This document shows, piece by piece, positions 45,994 through 54,233 of a stretch of DNA of 64,000 nt. The notes under the pieces are model-generated. The model was not told where the DNA came from and made no database searches. It saw only the letters and a program-made list of their open reading frames with translations. The translations under genes and the position numbers were made by a program. Each line of letters starts with the position of its first letter. Positions within the stretch are counted from its first letter, which is position 1. Source of the stretch: Cytobacillus praedii (lineage in GTDB: Bacteria > Bacillota > Bacilli > Bacillales > Cytobacillaceae); assembly GCF_001439605.1 (NCBI RefSeq), contig NZ_LMBX01000005.1:1-64000 (forward strand). Reading direction: 5' to 3'.

Positions 45994-46674
45994 ATGAGTG
46001 ATCGGATTAATTTTGACGACATTATCAAAAAAAGTATTTTAAACGCAGATACATTTACAAGCGTGTCGATTCTAGAAATTTTCTTTGGAACCCTTGCTTC
46101 ATTTATTGTCGGTTTATTTATTTATTATGTGTATAAGAAGACGTTTCGGAGTGTTGTTTACAGTCATAACTTTAATGTAACACTTGTTTTAATGACTATG
46201 ATTACATCTCTTGTTATTATGACTATCAGTACGAATATCGTTCTATCTTTAGGGATGGTTGGTGCGCTTAGTATTGTACGTTTTCGTACAGCATTAAAGG
46301 ATCCGTTGGATATCGTCTTTTTGTTTTGGGCGATTACTGCTGGTATTGCAATTGGAGCAAATGTATACCCAGTAGCCATTTTTGGATCTATTTTTATTTC
46401 GATTGCCGTCTTTATTCTTTCAAAAAAGAAATGGAAGGATGATACCTATTTGATTGTTATTCATTATGATGAAAAGGCATACGAAGAGATTAAAGCACAG
46501 CTTGTTAAATTCAATTATGATTTGAAATCGAAAATTGTTCGTAATAATTGGACAGAGCTAACGTTGAAGATTAAGCTTAAAGTCGATAACACCGCATTTG
46601 TTCATAAGCTATCAAATATTGAAGGGGTAAAAGATGTATCCCTTGTTCAGTACAGCGGGGATTATGCATCTTAA
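45994..46674 (+). CDS. DUF4956 membrane protein
   Basis: A 226-residue protein with four transmembrane helices (about residues 25-145) and the conserved loop SLGMVGALSIVRFRTALKDPLDIVFLFW-type region (about residues 84-112 in the protein). A soluble alpha/beta C-terminal domain of about 80 residues follows. DUF4956 genes are typically found beside VTC genes; function unknown. Last gene of the eight-gene operon; a bidirectional terminator follows. Confidence 0.8.
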   Translation: MSDRINFDDIIKKSILNADTFTSVSILEIFFGTLASFIVGLFIYYVYKKTFRSVVYSHNFNVTLVLMTMITSLVIMTISTNIVLSLGMVGALSIVRFRTALKDPLDIVFLFWAITAGIAIGANVYPVAIFGSIFISIAVFILSKKKWKDDTYLIVIHYDEKAYEEIKAQLVKFNYDLKSKIVRNNWTELTLKIKLKVDNTAFVHKLSNIEGVKDVSLVQYSGDYAS

Positions 46675-46686
46675 TCTTATACAATT

Positions 46687-46720
46687 AAAGGTCAGCCTTT
46701 GGAAAGTAAGGCTGACCTTT
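46687..46720. terminator. Bidirectional terminator ending the pel-cotH operon
   Basis: A perfect 13-bp stem (46687-46699 with 46708-46720) with an 8-base loop, between the DUF4956 gene and the convergent hydrolase gene. Confidence 0.9.
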
Positions 46721-46724
46721 ATTA

Positions 46725-47552
46725 TTAATTATAGATGCTATTTTTGTTTTCGTATGAAACAAAGCCTTGCTTAACACTGTAATTAGCACTGCTTTTATTA
46801 GGAGCTACAGTAAATACAGCGATGTTTTCTTCCTTTTGGAGGGTTTGGAAATATTTTATCCAATTCTGTCCCCATTTGCTATTAGTTAAACGCTCTTTAT
46901 TAAAGCCTTCCCACATAATTGCATCGACGTAATCCTTTGAAGCAGTCTTCAAAGTTTCGAATCCCCAATTCTGGAGCAGAAGCAATTCTTTATGTTTACT
47001 TGTTATGGCTTGAAGAAGTTCGACATATCCATTACGAAGGTGGGTAGCCAATTCCTCGTCATCACCGTAGAAATCGTCAATATCCCCTACTGTATCTAGA
47101 ATGATCCCATCAAACTGCTTTTTAACAATTTCTTCTTCAATTTCATTAAGCAATAATTGCTGATAATGTTTATTGGTGATATCCATTAAATATGTATCCC
47201 AATCCTCAACATAAACCTTTTCTCCGTTAACCTTTAAATAGTCATCTTCTTGCACATTGGCGACAAACTCTTCATCCCAATCCTGCAATTCCATAATGCT
47301 AATATAACCGAGTGTAATTGTGCCCTTTTTCTTCAATTCAGCAACGTGTTCCTTTGTTGTTTCATGAGGCTCGATAACAACCATATCCTTTTTGCCAAGC
47401 TGTTTCGCTTTCAGATCATCAACATGCCCGTAATAAATTTGATAACTATTAACATCTAATAATGGGTTTTGTGCTTGTCCCATTGTAGGAAAGCATTGAG
47501 TTAAAAGCAGAGGAAAAATAAACTGAAGTGCGAGAAAGGTTTTCTTAAACAT
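46725..47552 (-). CDS. Secreted PelA-hydrolase-like glycosidase (GH114/GH166-like TIM barrel)
   Basis: A 275-residue protein with a Sec signal peptide (about residues 1-28), then one TIM-barrel domain of the TM1410 / endo-alpha-1,4-polygalactosaminidase group. Motifs follow the order seen in the PelA hydrolase domain: YQIYYGHVDDL, MVVIEPHET, GTITLGYISIMEL, DGIILDTVGD (probable catalytic Asp) and AIMWEGFN (probable catalytic Glu). It should cut alpha-1,4-linked GalN/GalNAc polymers such as Pel. It converges on the pel operon and its leader has a c-di-GMP-I riboswitch. ATG 47552 has AAAGGAG 7 bases upstream; the longer frame from 47612 runs into the riboswitch and is not real. Confidence 0.8.
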   Translation of the reverse strand: MFKKTFLALQFIFPLLLTQCFPTMGQAQNPLLDVNSYQIYYGHVDDLKAKQLGKKDMVVIEPHETTKEHVAELKKKGTITLGYISIMELQDWDEEFVANVQEDDYLKVNGEKVYVEDWDTYLMDITNKHYQQLLLNEIEEEIVKKQFDGIILDTVGDIDDFYGDDEELATHLRNGYVELLQAITSKHKELLLLQNWGFETLKTASKDYVDAIMWEGFNKERLTNSKWGQNWIKYFQTLQKEENIAVFTVAPNKSSANYSVKQGFVSYENKNSIYN

Positions 47553-47554
47553 AG

Positions 47555-47569
47555 GTAAAGCTCCTTTAC
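47555..47569 (-). promoter_or_regulatory. Hairpin that masks the ribosome binding site of the hydrolase gene
   Basis: Minus strand GTAAAG-GAG-CTTTAC: a 6-bp stem with the Shine-Dalgarno AAAGGAG inside, 2 bases before the start codon. Placed after the c-di-GMP aptamer, it is a plausible translational expression platform. Confidence 0.5.
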
Positions 47570-47587
47570 GATTTATCTTAAGTAAGA

Positions 47588-47676
47588 GTAAATACGGCAA
47601 CCCAGCCATCATAGTATTGCTACCTTAGACCTGTGGTTTTGCGTCTCAATTTTTCAATTGATTTGCTATTGCTTTT
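47588..47676 (-). promoter_or_regulatory. Cyclic-di-GMP-I (GEMM-I) riboswitch
   Basis: On the minus strand the GEMM-I landmarks are near-canonical: AGCAAAT, hairpin CAATTGAAAAATTG with a GAAA loop, AGACGCAAAACCACAGGTCTAAGG, and ATGATGGCTGGGTTGCCG (each given in pieces of a continuous stretch from 47668 to 47594). A -10 box TATAAT at 47682-47677 places the start of the transcript right before it. It leads to the PelA-hydrolase-like gene 40 bases downstream. There is no terminator between aptamer and gene, so control is probably translational. Confidence 0.9.
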
Positions 47677-47840
47677 ATTATAGTACAAAAGTCATTTTCA
47701 TTAAAGAGACTTTTTGTTTCTTTGCTTTAAGATAATTTGTGAAGCAATTTTGTATAGAGTTGTATAGGGAAGAAATTTGGTCATACTAAAAATGAAGTAT
47801 TCGATTTACTTACTTAATTGTATGAGAAGGGGGCTGCAAG

Positions 47841-48062
47841 ATGGTTGAAGAAATGAATAAACAACAAGATGGGAAAGGAAGGAGCTCCAAAAAACCTGGT
47901 ATGGGAGATATCATTCAAATCTTAAAAGGGGAGGCAAAAGGGAAACAAGGAAAAGTAATAGTCCTTCGTGAAAACTCAGTAATTGTAGAAATTGGTGTGA
48001 ATTCTAAAACGGATGAACCAATTAAAACAGTTGTTAATCATAAGAATTATAAATTAATTTAG
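47841..48062 (+). CDS. DUF2187 family protein (YkvS-like, KOW motif)
   Basis: A 73-residue protein with a KOW-like segment MGDIIQILKGEAKGKQGKVIV followed by VNHKNYKLI, as in the small Bacillus DUF2187/YkvS proteins. KOW motifs bind RNA in ribosomal and NusG-type proteins; the function here is unknown. ATG behind AAGGGGG. A terminator follows 5 bases after the stop. Confidence 0.75.
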   Translation: MVEEMNKQQDGKGRSSKKPGMGDIIQILKGEAKGKQGKVIVLRENSVIVEIGVNSKTDEPIKTVVNHKNYKLI

Positions 48063-48066
48063 CTGG

Positions 48067-48113
48067 AAGCAACAAAAATAATGTTAGTGATTTAAACATT
48101 ATTTTTGTTGCTT
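48067..48113 (+). terminator. Terminator after the DUF2187 gene
   Basis: A perfect 19-bp stem (48067-48085 with 48095-48113) that contains T-runs; probably active on both strands. The rest of the gap to 48350 is A/T-rich with nothing recognisable. Confidence 0.8.
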
Positions 48114-48349
48114 AGTAAATTTGTGAAATAATTAATTTTAAAATCGATAAGTTTATTTCCCCAATATAAAGTTTGCATCAACAGATTTTTTAACATTGCT
48201 AAGTATTGTTTTTGCCAGAGTGGCTATCTATTTTTATATCAGATTATATTGTAAGATATGAGAGAATGCAGATAGTCTATTAAATAGATGAGACTAAATA
48301 GCATGAAGGCTAAATATAGAAAAATAATAATGAATAGGGGAAATTAATC

Positions 48350-48691
48350 ATGTCAGGTTTGCCAAATTGTCCAAAATGTAATTCTGAATATACATATGAG
48401 GATGGGAGTCTTTTTGTTTGTCCAGAGTGTGCTCATGAATGGACTTTAATCTCTGATAGTGATCATACAGAAGAGAATAAGAGTATTAAGGATGTAAATG
48501 GGAATGTTTTAAATGATGGGGATACAATTACCATAATTAAAGACCTTAAAGTAAAAGGGAGCTCCTCTATATTAAAAATTGGCACAAAGGTACAAAATAT
48601 TCGTTTAGTTGATGGGGATCATAATATTGACTGCAAGATTGATGGATTTGGGGCAATGAAGTTAAAATCAGAATTTGTTAAAAAGATATAA
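48350..48691 (+). CDS. PhnA/YjdM family zinc-ribbon protein
   Basis: A 113-residue protein with an N-terminal zinc ribbon (CPKC...CPEC, about residues 7-31) and the PhnA C-terminal domain ([40 protein letters not shown]). Named for phosphonate operons but widely found without them and without proven function. RBS AGGGGAA before the ATG. Confidence 0.85.
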   Translation: MSGLPNCPKCNSEYTYEDGSLFVCPECAHEWTLISDSDHTEENKSIKDVNGNVLNDGDTITIIKDLKVKGSSSILKIGTKVQNIRLVDGDHNIDCKIDGFGAMKLKSEFVKKI

Positions 48692-48818
48692 AATCAGTAC
48701 TTGAATGGATGTTTTTTTGTGGAATAATCCATTCCCAACAGCTTGTGCTGAAACTGAAAGACAGTATTTTAAACAATAATAGGTATATTATCATTTGAAA
48801 GTTGTTTAACTAACAATA

Positions 48819-48844
48819 AGTGGAGGAATATGTAATCCTCCACT
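48819..48844 (-). terminator. Hairpin downstream of the 100-residue gene
   Basis: A perfect 9-bp stem (48819-48827 with 48836-48844) ends the minus-strand gene at 48854. It lacks a T-run, so termination strength is uncertain. Confidence 0.45.
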
Positions 48845-48853
48845 GAATTTTAA

Positions 48854-49156
48854 TTATATGTCACGCAATGCGCTATCTAAGCTGTGGTACCCTTTAAGAT
48901 CTTGTTTTTGGGGTTCATCCGATTCGATTGTCCATTCGTTTACAATAGGTGAAAGATCGCCATGACTATCTTTTCTGTATGGGCTGTGAATATGATAGGT
49001 TTTTCCCGCCTTTTTAACTGTATAGCCTAGATAGTAATAATCATCCTGACCTTCTTCCTCAAAGATACCAATATGATCCACTCCATATTGATTTATATAA
49101 GTCTGAAACGAATTTTGCATGTTAGTTATAAGCTGTTCACGAGGGAGAGATTCCAT
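48854..49156 (-). CDS. Hypothetical protein (100 aa)
   Basis: Function not recognised. A soluble protein with an N-terminal helix (REQLITNMQNSFQTYINQ) followed by beta-strand-like segments (YYYLGYTVKKAGKTYHIHSPY, NEWTIESDEP) suggests a compact alpha/beta fold. Good RBS (AAAGGAG, 8 bases from the ATG) supports it as real. A separate unit from the lipoprotein gene 88 bases upstream. Confidence 0.65.
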   Translation of the reverse strand: MESLPREQLITNMQNSFQTYINQYGVDHIGIFEEEGQDDYYYLGYTVKKAGKTYHIHSPYRKDSHGDLSPIVNEWTIESDEPQKQDLKGYHSLDSALRDI

Positions 49157-49243
49157 CCTATTTTACTCCTTTCCAAATGCTAGACTCTATCTATAATATG
49201 GCTTTGTTTTCTATTAATAAACATACAATTCTGGATGAATAAG

Positions 49244-49963
49244 TTATTCTTCAATAATGAAATCAGCTTTTCCAATGCCCATTTCTGCGTTGACAATAAT
49301 TTTCACCTTTGCATCTTCGTAAGCCTCGTTTATATAAACATCATCCCCCATTGAAATAAAGCCTCTAAATTCGGATTGACCGATGCCCTTGGAAGATTTA
49401 ATCTGAACGCCGACGTCCTTAGGTAAAATAATGGTCGATTTCCCAACACCCATTGATAATTGAACATTAAAATCCTGCTTCCAATCCCCTCTAAGATCTA
49501 TGGTTGTATCTCCAACACCTACATTCACATTCAGACTGCTTAATTGTAATCCCTGCAAATCAAGATGTGATTCAGAGGCACCTGTGTTGACCATTAAATC
49601 AATTGGAACTTCGTTTGAAAGCTGAAGATCCCAGTTGCTTTTTATATTTGTACCTTTAAAATCAGTAAATTTCTTATTTGGATGTTCGATTAGGATCTTT
49701 CCTTTTTTTCCAGTTTGTTTATAGGACACTTTAGGCTTCAATTTATCAGAAGTATATTCAAGCTCTCCTTCGACCCATTCTTTTGTGCCTTCTGAAACGT
49801 CTAATTTCCCAACCGAAATGTTCAACGACACATCTAATTGTTCTGCCTTGTCCCTTTCAATAAGGACGTTGGCTTGATCTTCTTTAGTAATGGCATTTTC
49901 GCTGCAGCCTGCCAAAACGAATGAACTGACCAGTATGGAACTAGTGAATAATAAACTTTTCAT
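49244..49963 (-). CDS. Toast_rack/LiaF-like lipoprotein
   Basis: A 239-residue lipoprotein with a lipobox VLAGC (Cys near residue 20). An N-terminal toast_rack (DUF2154) region follows (LDVSLNISVGKLDVSEGTKEW), then repeated glycine-containing beta segments (VNVGVGDTTIDL, LSMGVGKSTIIL, AEMGIGKADFII) as in LiaF C-terminal domains. Likely an envelope-stress sensor-type beta-helix outside the membrane; no two-component genes are adjacent. Confidence 0.75.
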   Translation of the reverse strand: MKSLLFTSSILVSSFVLAGCSENAITKEDQANVLIERDKAEQLDVSLNISVGKLDVSEGTKEWVEGELEYTSDKLKPKVSYKQTGKKGKILIEHPNKKFTDFKGTNIKSNWDLQLSNEVPIDLMVNTGASESHLDLQGLQLSSLNVNVGVGDTTIDLRGDWKQDFNVQLSMGVGKSTIILPKDVGVQIKSSKGIGQSEFRGFISMGDDVYINEAYEDAKVKIIVNAEMGIGKADFIIEE

Positions 49964-50150
49964 TTTTAGTCCTCCTCTAATGACTTCCTTACATTTATAG
50001 TAAATGAAATAGGAGAAGGGCTAAAAAGGCTCTGGAATGATTTTCCACTAAGACTTGAGCCTTAGAAAGCTGTTATTCATATGCCAAAAAACATGACTTC
50101 AGGTGGAGGAAAAGGATTTTTGGTCATATAATCACTCGTTTCTCAGAAAC

Positions 50151-50546
50151 TTAGTTTTCTGATGCTTTTCTGATTAGTCTTATATGCAAAGGTAGCCAAA
50201 AACCAAAGATCAAAAAGTATACAGGGAGAGGCCACCATGTATTCCAACCCTTTAATTTCATATATCCAACTTTAACAAGCATCCATTCAGATAAAAAAGA
50301 TAATAAGGTGAAAAGGACAACCGGCATCCATTTTCTTTCTGGCTGATAGTAATTAAGAAATATGACTGCATAACATGGAGCAATCACGCTGTAACAAATT
50401 AAATCCCCAAGTCCCGGTAACTTTGCCTGCCCCAAGTCAAATACATCTATCCAACCTGACATGATAATTACATCGAATAAGATTGCGATAAATCCGCCTA
50501 CACAAAAAGTAAGGTATGTTACTTTCCAGCTAATGTGTTTTGGCAT
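50151..50546 (-). CDS. Four-helix membrane protein (131 aa)
   Basis: No function recognised. About four transmembrane helices (residues 9-30, 43-64, 75-92, 106-126) with conserved-looking WNTWWPLPVYF and a basic C-terminus; similar in style to small CBO0543-type membrane proteins of spore-formers (uncertain). The start overlaps the end of a 36-residue membrane ORF by 17 bases, so the two are probably translated together. Confidence 0.6.
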   Translation of the reverse strand: MPKHISWKVTYLTFCVGGFIAILFDVIIMSGWIDVFDLGQAKLPGLGDLICYSVIAPCYAVIFLNYYQPERKWMPVVLFTLLSFLSEWMLVKVGYMKLKGWNTWWPLPVYFLIFGFWLPLHIRLIRKASEN

Positions 50547-50640
50547 AAAACAGCATATATAATAAAGAAATAATTCCCAATAAAATAGGGAACCAAATGC
50601 CTTTAGCTGATAAATCTAAGTTTTGGATCAAGCCTTCCAT
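50530..50640 (-). CDS. Short membrane peptide (36 aa) coupled to the 131-aa membrane protein
   Basis: The frame from ATG 50640 to TAG at 50530 encodes a 36-residue peptide with an amphipathic start (MEGLIQNLDLSAKGIW) and one transmembrane helix (FPILLGIISLLYMLFY) ending AKTH. TAGGGGAC lies 6-7 bases upstream as ribosome site. Its end overlaps the start of the downstream gene. The 357 bases from here to 50997 show no other gene. Confidence 0.5.
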   Translation of the reverse strand: MEGLIQNLDLSAKGIWFPILLGIISLLYMLFYAKTH

Positions 50641-50996
50641 GTTATGTCCCCTATATCTATGGATAAATTATCATAAATTCATAAATATCTACTAGTATTT
50701 GTTAATTGTTAGTTATATATGCCGGTACAATCGTCTTATTAAATGTTTTTGAGAATTTGATAGATAGTGCTAAAGTGTATTTCAAGATTTGAAAAGGAGA
50801 ACTAGGTTTTGGAATAAGCTATCTCGAAGCAATCATCGCTTCCTGCCGAACAATGATTCCAATTAAGTGACGCAGCATAGTCAACAAATTAAAGAAAGCT
50901 CGACTTTAAAGATCAAGTGTAAAAGAGTATATTAAGTACATGTGATTTTAACTAATTGGTATAATAGGAAAGGTTTTTTATATTAATTCGAAAAAG

Positions 50997-51524
50997 ATGG
51001 TGAGTATGGAAAATTATATTTTTATAAAAGCAAAATATGGAGATGTGGAAGAAGTATATGGGTTAATTATAAAACGAATAAAGTGGATGGATAAAAATGA
51101 AATAAGCCAATGGAATAAGACAAACTATCTAGATTCATATCCGAAGGAATATTTTGAAGAGAAGGTGACATTGGAGCAGCTTTATGTTATGAAAGACAGT
51201 TTTTCAGGCAAGGTAGCAGGTGCTGTTGTCTTATTAGAAGAAGATAGGCGATGGAGTATGGATCGTTCAAAAAGTTACTATATCCACAACTTTGTAAGTG
51301 ATATGCAGATCCGAAATGTTGGGACAAGAATAATAGTTGAATGTGAAAAGATGGCAATCAAAAAGGGGAAAGATAGAATTAGATTAGACTGTCAGGCATC
51401 TAACCATAAGCTTAACGAATATTATCATCGACTTGGATTTAAAAGTGTAGGAAAAGTCCAAGATGGGAGTTACGCGGGAATCAAACGTGAAAAAAAACTA
51501 ACTAATTATATCAAGGACAGATAA
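50997..51524 (+). CDS. GNAT family N-acetyltransferase
   Basis: A 175-residue GNAT protein: FSGKVAGAVVLLEEDRRW strand pair, VSDMQIRNVGTRIIVECEKMAI as the acetyl-CoA loop region (Q-x-x-x-G-x variant reading QIRNVGT), and LDCQASNHKLNEYYHRLGFKSVG at the end. Substrate unknown. The start is uncertain between ATG 50997 and ATG 51006; neither has a good site. Confidence 0.75.
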   Translation: MVSMENYIFIKAKYGDVEEVYGLIIKRIKWMDKNEISQWNKTNYLDSYPKEYFEEKVTLEQLYVMKDSFSGKVAGAVVLLEEDRRWSMDRSKSYYIHNFVSDMQIRNVGTRIIVECEKMAIKKGKDRIRLDCQASNHKLNEYYHRLGFKSVGKVQDGSYAGIKREKKLTNYIKDR

Positions 51525-51584
51525 GCTATGAGTACAAAAGTCCATTCGGTTATGAAACCAACATTATTTTTGAAAAATCCGCTC

Positions 51585-51635
51585 AAAAAAGCAAGTGACA
51601 AACCCTATTTCAGGTTTTGTCACTTGCTTTTTTTT
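51585..51635. terminator. Strong bidirectional terminator
   Basis: A stem of about 19 bp (51585-51604 with 51613-51632) around GCAAGTGACAAA, with A-run before and eight Ts after; between the GNAT gene and bioB. Confidence 0.9.
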
Positions 51636-51706
51636 GCTGCCTGATGTTAAAGAACCTGTTCATCATGACACATGCTTACTTCAAGACGTCGAAGGATAAG
51701 TCAACT

Positions 51707-52723
51707 CTAAAGTAAAGGAGAAATCTTGCTGTCAAGTTTGTTTCTGGCAGATCCATAATCTATTTCAAAGCCAAGATCTATCAGCATTTGGTGATCGGCA
51801 GTCTCTTCTTGGCCAGCTGTTGTAAGATAATCACCTACAAAGATTGAATTTGCAGGGTAAAGTCCTAATGGCTGCAGGCTGCGGAGGTTGACTTCGCGAC
51901 CGCCTGAAATGCGAATCTCTTTTGTTGGATTGATAAAGCGCATTAAGCAAAGTACCTTTAAACAATATCTTGGATTTAATTCGTTCGTTCCTTCAAGCGG
52001 TGTTCCATCAATTGCATGCAGAAAGTTAACTGGGATAGAATCAGCATCCAAGACTTTTAAACTTCTTGCCATCGCTATCACATCTTCCTTCGTTTCTTTC
52101 ATCCCAATGATTACTCCTGAGCAAGGGGATATTCCAGCATGCTTAATTAATTCAACCGTATTTACTCGATCTTGATACGTATGGGAGGTAGTAATATTTT
52201 CATGATGGTTTGCTGAGGTATTGATATTATGGTTATATCGATCAACCCCCGCTTCTTTTAGTTTTGCTGCTTGCTCTGGCTGTAGCAATCCTAAGCAAGC
52301 ACAAACTTTCATACTAAACTGCTCTTTAATTTCTCTTACTGCCGAGACCACCTCATCAATTTCTTTGTTAGAAGGGCCTCTGCCGCTAGCAACAATGCAA
52401 TAGGTACCAACATTTAATTCATGAGCATGGCTTGCGCCTTTGACAATGGATGCTTTATCCATCATTCGATACTTTTCGATCGGTGCGTTTGAGATACTTG
52501 ATTGTGAGCAATACCCGCAGTTTTCCGGACAAAGACCAGATTTTGTATTAATAATCATATTGAGTTTTACCAATTTTCCATAATAGTGATAACGTATCTT
52601 AAAAGCACTTTGTAAAAGAGACAAAAGCTCCTCATCTGGGCATTCTAATATTTTCATTGCTTCAACATCTGATAGCTCAAACCCTTGTAGTACTTTTTCT
52701 GCAAGATCATCCCAATATCTCAT
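51707..52723 (-). CDS. bioB: Biotin synthase
   Basis: A 338-residue radical SAM enzyme that inserts sulfur into dethiobiotin. The SAM 4Fe-4S motif CPENCGYCSQSS (Cys-x3-Cys-x2-Cys) is near 65-76; YNHNINTSANHH and the ISGGREVNL region with the Arg ligand of the 2Fe-2S cluster are intact. 16 bases downstream of bioY in the same direction, so bioY-bioB form an operon with the BirA box at 53396. Confidence 0.95.
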   Translation of the reverse strand: MRYWDDLAEKVLQGFELSDVEAMKILECPDEELLSLLQSAFKIRYHYYGKLVKLNMIINTKSGLCPENCGYCSQSSISNAPIEKYRMMDKASIVKGASHAHELNVGTYCIVASGRGPSNKEIDEVVSAVREIKEQFSMKVCACLGLLQPEQAAKLKEAGVDRYNHNINTSANHHENITTSHTYQDRVNTVELIKHAGISPCSGVIIGMKETKEDVIAMARSLKVLDADSIPVNFLHAIDGTPLEGTNELNPRYCLKVLCLMRFINPTKEIRISGGREVNLRSLQPLGLYPANSIFVGDYLTTAGQEETADHQMLIDLGFEIDYGSARNKLDSKISPLL

Positions 52724-52739
52724 TTTTTACTCCTCCATT

Positions 52740-53336
52740 TTAATTCGTTCGCTGTAGTTTTCTGAATTGACTTCGAGATAGTACACGATTTTCCATTCGA
52801 TGGGCCATTAAACCAGCACATACAGCAAGAATGATATCCTTTGGCAGTGGCGGAATCATCCATAGCCAAGCCATATGATAGGTAAAGCCTTCAGGTGCAG
52901 CAGCCCAAAGCTTATAAGCAAAATACATCCAATTGGTTCCGAATAAATAATTAACTGTCATCCCAACTAAAGCAGCTGTTATGTAAATTGAAACACTTTT
53001 ATTCCGCTCAATTAATTTCCCCGTTAAATAAGCGGTAAAAATAAATGAAATAATAAAACCAAAAGTTGGACTTAGCAAATGGCCAACTCCGCCGCCGAAT
53101 TTAGCAAAAACTGGGGCTCCAGCTAATCCGATAAAAGCATAGACAAGCATGGAGATAGCACCTAAACGGCTTCCAAGAATGGCTCCAGCTAAAATAGCAA
53201 AGAAAGTCTGCAGTGTAATAGGGACCCCTCCAACAACCATAAATGGAACAATGGAGGTAATATTTGCGCCAATACACATAAGTGCAACAAACATTCCTGC
53301 AATTGTTAATTCAATAGCACTTAGCTGTCTTTTCAT
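52740..53336 (-). CDS. bioY: Biotin transporter BioY
   Basis: A 198-residue S-component of the ECF biotin transporter: six helices, GGVPITLQTFFAILAGAILG and GGVGHLLSPTFGFIISF motifs of BioY. RBS GGAGGG before the ATG. It is directly behind a BirA operator. Confidence 0.9.
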   Translation of the reverse strand: MKRQLSAIELTIAGMFVALMCIGANITSIVPFMVVGGVPITLQTFFAILAGAILGSRLGAISMLVYAFIGLAGAPVFAKFGGGVGHLLSPTFGFIISFIFTAYLTGKLIERNKSVSIYITAALVGMTVNYLFGTNWMYFAYKLWAAAPEGFTYHMAWLWMIPPLPKDIILAVCAGLMAHRMENRVLSRSQFRKLQRTN

Positions 53337-53395
53337 TAAATTCCCTCCAAATATTGAATGAATATAAATTAAGATTAATAGAATAATAATTAAAA

Positions 53396-53423
53396 TGTCA
53401 ACCTAAATTAATTATGGTTAACA
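53396..53423. promoter_or_regulatory. BirA (biotin repressor) operator
   Basis: The inverted repeat TGTCAAC-N14-GTTAACA fits the TGTWAAC-N14/15-GTTWACA BirA box with one mismatch, and it lies 60 bases before the bioY start codon. Biotinyl-AMP-loaded BirA would repress bioY-bioB. Confidence 0.85.
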
Positions 53424-54233
53424 TAAATTGTAGCCTCAGATAGCAAATAAGAACTTCCTTCAATGTCCAAATAATTTTTACTATCATTTTTTGGTCATTA
53501 AAGCTCGAAACTCTAGGTCTCTGTAGAAAATCCAAACTCATACAGTAATTCAAAATAGAGATTTTCAAATTTTCATGCAGGATTTTATAATAATACGCGA
53601 TAGGGTTCCTGCTTTTACAGCTGATTTCATTTATCGAATGTGCTGGTTTTAAAGGAAAGAATGGTGAGTAATGGCAACCTGTTTAATTTCGTTTTCTCGG
53701 TTGAAGGTAAGCTGCTGTGATTGTCATTCTCTAGAATTCTTCTATACATTTGGCTATAGAAAAGAAATATTTTACTACCTGTACAAAGGGCAGTTGGCAG
53801 TGGTCTAGTCAGGTTCCGTTCCGTTAAGGTCAAGTGCATTCGTTTTAGCAATCATTCATTAAAAGTGGTGTGAGAAATGCTGCTGCCGATGGACATAACT
53901 TTTGTGACTTTTAAACTGTGATAATTATTTAAATTGATCAAGATAGCCTGATTTTATATTCACTTACATGCACAACCTTTTTATAATCTAAATGATTATC
54001 TCCAGCGAAAAAGACAAAGTGATTTGAATAAAAGTATAGAAAATTCGACCTATTCACGAAAAAAAATTTCAACCAAGTGAAATAGATAAAGCAGCTTATT
54101 CGATAACCTGAGTAAAAAGAAACAGAGAATTTCAAAAAAATATGTGTTTTTGACTAAATTATGTTATATTTGTAGGTATTAAACAATAATTTCAATTGTA
54201 CTTATGTGGTTTTGTGTGGGAGGAGACGTATAT
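53424..54233. other. Long intergenic stretch without a supported gene
   Basis: About 810 bases between the bio operon and the chemoreceptor gene. Short open frames here (for example 53627-53851 and 53938-54135 on the minus strand) have no ribosome site and aberrant composition. The last 80 bases should hold the chemoreceptor promoter. An imported remnant or an unrecognised RNA cannot be excluded. Confidence 0.5.

Noticed and set aside
47553-47612. Longer N-terminus for the hydrolase (start at 47612)
   Set aside because: That segment overlaps the c-di-GMP aptamer and lacks a ribosome site, whereas ATG 47552 has AAAGGAG and opens a proper signal peptide.
48350-48691. Phosphonate metabolism role for the PhnA-like gene
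   Set aside because: No phosphonate transport or C-P lyase genes are nearby; the family name is historical.
53627-54135. Two short minus-strand frames in the gap before the chemoreceptor gene
   Set aside because: No ribosome sites, no family features, aromatic/basic composition unlike proteins of the window.
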